From: an uncultured Eubacteriales bacterium
GTDB lineage: Bacteria > Bacillota > Clostridia > Christensenellales > Aristaeellaceae
Assembly (NCBI GenBank): GCA_900540045.1
Contig: UQEF01000070.1
Coordinates: forward strand, 1 to 15,546
DNA: 15,546 nucleotides
Direction of reading: 5' to 3'
In this document: positions 14,419 through 15,546 of the stretch, piece by piece
Position numbering within the stretch: position 1 is the first letter of the stretch
How the letters are laid out: each line of letters opens with the position of its first letter
Program-made: the position numbers and the translations under genes
The notes under the pieces: model-generated
The model's input: only the letters and a program-made list of their open reading frames with translations
Databases searched by the model: none
What the model was told of the DNA's origin: nothing

Positions 14419-14451
14419 CCCAAAACCAGTTTTATTCTACCCAAAATCAGT
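14418..14451. promoter_or_regulatory. 21-bp-spaced direct repeats, probable AraC-family operator
   Basis: ACCCAAAACCAGT (14418-14430) and ACCCAAAATCAGT (14439-14451) are direct repeats with a 21-bp period, two helical turns, differing at one base. AraC-family regulators bind such pairs, and the pair lies between the stop of the AraC-like fragment and the promoter it would activate. Confidence 0.65.
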
Positions 14452-14461
14452 ATTTTTTCAT

Positions 14462-14800
14462 TTATCCAATCGTAGCCTCATCTTTATAATTTTTCGGATT
14501 TACTCCGTATTTTCTTTTGAATGCCGCTGCAAAATTGCTCGCTTTTGAATATCCCACCAGCATAGCCACTTGGCTGACATTCAGATTACTTTCTAACAGC
14601 AAGCTTGCCGCTTTTTCTAGCCGCTGGTCGATTACATACGCATGGACTGATGTTCCGAATAAAGAGGAAAATCCCTTTGTCAATTTTGAAGTGCTGATAT
14701 TAACTTGCTTTGCCAGTTCCTCGCAGCTCGGAGCCAGAGCAAGCTGACCGTCAATAATTCTCTTTGCCTCTATGATGGAATCCCGGTCACTTTTGGACAT
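14462..14800 (-). pseudogene. AraC-family regulator reduced to its DNA-binding domain
   Basis: The 112 codons from the Met at 14800 encode a typical AraC/XylS double helix-turn-helix: first helix pair CEELAKQVNISTSKLTKGF, second VSQVAMLVGYSKASNFAAAF, and the family end KYGVNPKNYK. The N-terminal sensor domain, normally 150-200 residues, is absent. Upstream the open frame continues to 15088, but it runs opposite the sigma-like gene and its hairpin and no longer looks like AraC. No ribosome site precedes 14800. The gene was probably cut when the element carrying the sigma-like gene arrived, with the join near 14800-14870. AraC regulators of this type commonly adjoin ECF transporter genes, which agrees with the transporter start found downstream. 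Confidence 0.75.
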
Positions 14801-14903
14801 TGCAACATATGCTGTTGCGCATGCCCGAATGGTTTGCCTGCGGCTTTTCAGCCTGTCCTTCCACACTTCACCGCTCCGTCTCTCCATTGCCGCTCGCCAC
14901 CGT

Positions 14904-14947
14904 CCTCCCATTCGCTTTTCACCAAAAAACGAATGGGAGGTTTTTTT
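14904..14947 (+). promoter_or_regulatory. Terminator-like hairpin that buries the ribosome site of the sigma-like gene
   Basis: CCTCCCATTCG (14904-14914) pairs perfectly with CGAATGGGAGG (14930-14940) around a 15-base loop and is followed by seven T residues. This fits an intrinsic terminator, yet the 3' arm contains GGGAGG, the only ribosome site for the ATG at 14948, and the T-run is its spacer. Transcription and translation into the gene would both be blocked while the stem is formed. Confidence 0.8.
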
Positions 14948-15373
14948 ATGGCAACGATAAATCTGCGTGACTACTATCCCTTTTACCAAGATGACGTATG
15001 GATCGAGATAACGGATGATCTTGCCGCACAGCTCAAACAGTGGGAACGGGAAGAAAGCAATCGCCAGCGCAAGCGCAGACGGTATCACGACTATTCTTTT
15101 TCAGACTTTCAAGAGCGCTGCATGAAGTACGAATGTTTTGCGCCAGATGAGCTATATGAACGTAAGCTGACGCGACAGCAGCTTCATGCGGCCATATCCA
15201 CCTTGCCGGATAAGCAAGCCAAGCGCATCTACGCCTACTGTGTTTTGGGAATAAGCATGGCAAAAATCGCCGCCGCCGAGGGGGTGAGCTATGTTGCCGT
15301 CCGTTCGTCCATACTGCGGGGGTTAAGACGAATGGGGGCTTATCTACGAAAAGAAAATTCATCATTTTTCTGA
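14948..15373 (+). CDS. Small sigma-70-like helix-turn-helix protein of an integrative element
   Basis: The 141-residue protein begins MATINLRDYYPFYQDDVWIE, a start I associate with small sigma-factor-like proteins of clostridial Tn916-like and other conjugative elements. Residues 30-60 are basic. Residues 82-130 form a sigma region 4-like helix-turn-helix, with LPDKQAKRIYAYCVLGISMA then KIAAAEGVSYVAVRSSILRGL. Region 2 for core polymerase binding is not obvious, so it may be an accessory regulator of element genes. The start is set by GGGAGG seven bases upstream, inside a stem. It is the only complete mobile-element gene in the window, and further element genes probably lie to the right. Confidence 0.85.
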   Translation: MATINLRDYYPFYQDDVWIEITDDLAAQLKQWEREESNRQRKRRRYHDYSFSDFQERCMKYECFAPDELYERKLTRQQLHAAISTLPDKQAKRIYAYCVLGISMAKIAAAEGVSYVAVRSSILRGLRRMGAYLRKENSSFF

Positions 15374-15546
15374 ATAAGCCATTTCAAAATGCGTTTTTTT
15401 TGACCTATATTTATGAGAGGACTTTTTCGCAGCCTCTCTTGCACCTTGACAATCGAATACGCGGTGTTACAGGTACAATCCCCCGCGCGGCGGAGCGGCG
15501 AACGGGGCGGCGCGACGATGGCGCAGGCCGGAGCGATCCACGCATC
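15374..15546. other. Non-coding end of window, mobile-element backbone
   Basis: I see no supported gene here. There is a poly-T stretch at 15394-15401, a small inverted repeat GAGAGG/CCTCTC at 15415-15438, and TTGACA at 15446-15451 with only a poor -10 candidate (TACAGG, 15469-15474). From about 15480 the DNA turns sharply GC-rich (runs of C and GGCG), possibly the beginning of another feature to the right. Confidence 0.4.

Noticed and set aside
14800..15088. N-terminal half of the AraC-like frame up to 15088
   Set aside because: It lies opposite the sigma-like gene and its hairpin, shows no AraC sensor features and has no ribosome site at its start.

Overview
The window looks like a GC-rich (about 60% by eye) Clostridia-type Bacillota chromosome, probably from a gut anaerobe. 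Pointers are strong AGGAGG ribosome sites, consensus TTGACA/TATAAT promoters, a type III glutamine synthetase, an Amt-PII fusion and a GH127-like protein. Genus cannot be fixed from the sequence.

Layout. (1) 1-1229, minus: partial polytopic GtrII-type glucosyltransferase-like membrane protein with its own consensus promoter. (2) 1352-5654, minus: a nitrogen-assimilation module. A perfect TTGACA-17-TATAAT promoter leads into a short leader with an intrinsic terminator and a competing antiterminator hairpin, then type III glutamine synthetase (glnA/glnN). A second terminator/antiterminator region follows, then an ammonium transporter with a C-terminal PII domain, then a strong intrinsic terminator. 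Three hairpins in these two leaders have six-base loops with A at position 1 and G at position 4, the hallmark of ANTAR antiterminator targets. (3) 5691-11795, minus: a tightly packed four-gene operon encoding a GH127-like protein that lacks the zinc-site cysteines, a tRNA-dihydrouridine synthase, and two secreted proteins of unknown function that look like distant paralogues. (4) 11814-13168, plus: a divergent promoter, a 103-residue conserved-looking hypothetical and an FkbM-family methyltransferase. (5) About 13200-15546: lower-GC mobile DNA made mostly of gene scraps. It holds pieces of three tyrosine recombinases, a DUF3847-like C-terminus, an apparent ECF-transporter S-component start fused to a recombinase catalytic domain, and an AraC-family protein reduced to its DNA-binding domain but with its probable operator and promoter intact. 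It ends with an intact small sigma-like protein of the kind carried by integrative conjugative elements, whose ribosome site is buried in a terminator-like hairpin.

How it works together. GlnA and Amt-PII would import and assimilate ammonium, with expression gated at the RNA level by antitermination (inference). The four-gene operon mixes RNA modification with a glycan-like protein and two exported proteins, and its purpose is unknown. The right end records repeated insertion and deletion of mobile elements next to the FkbM gene.
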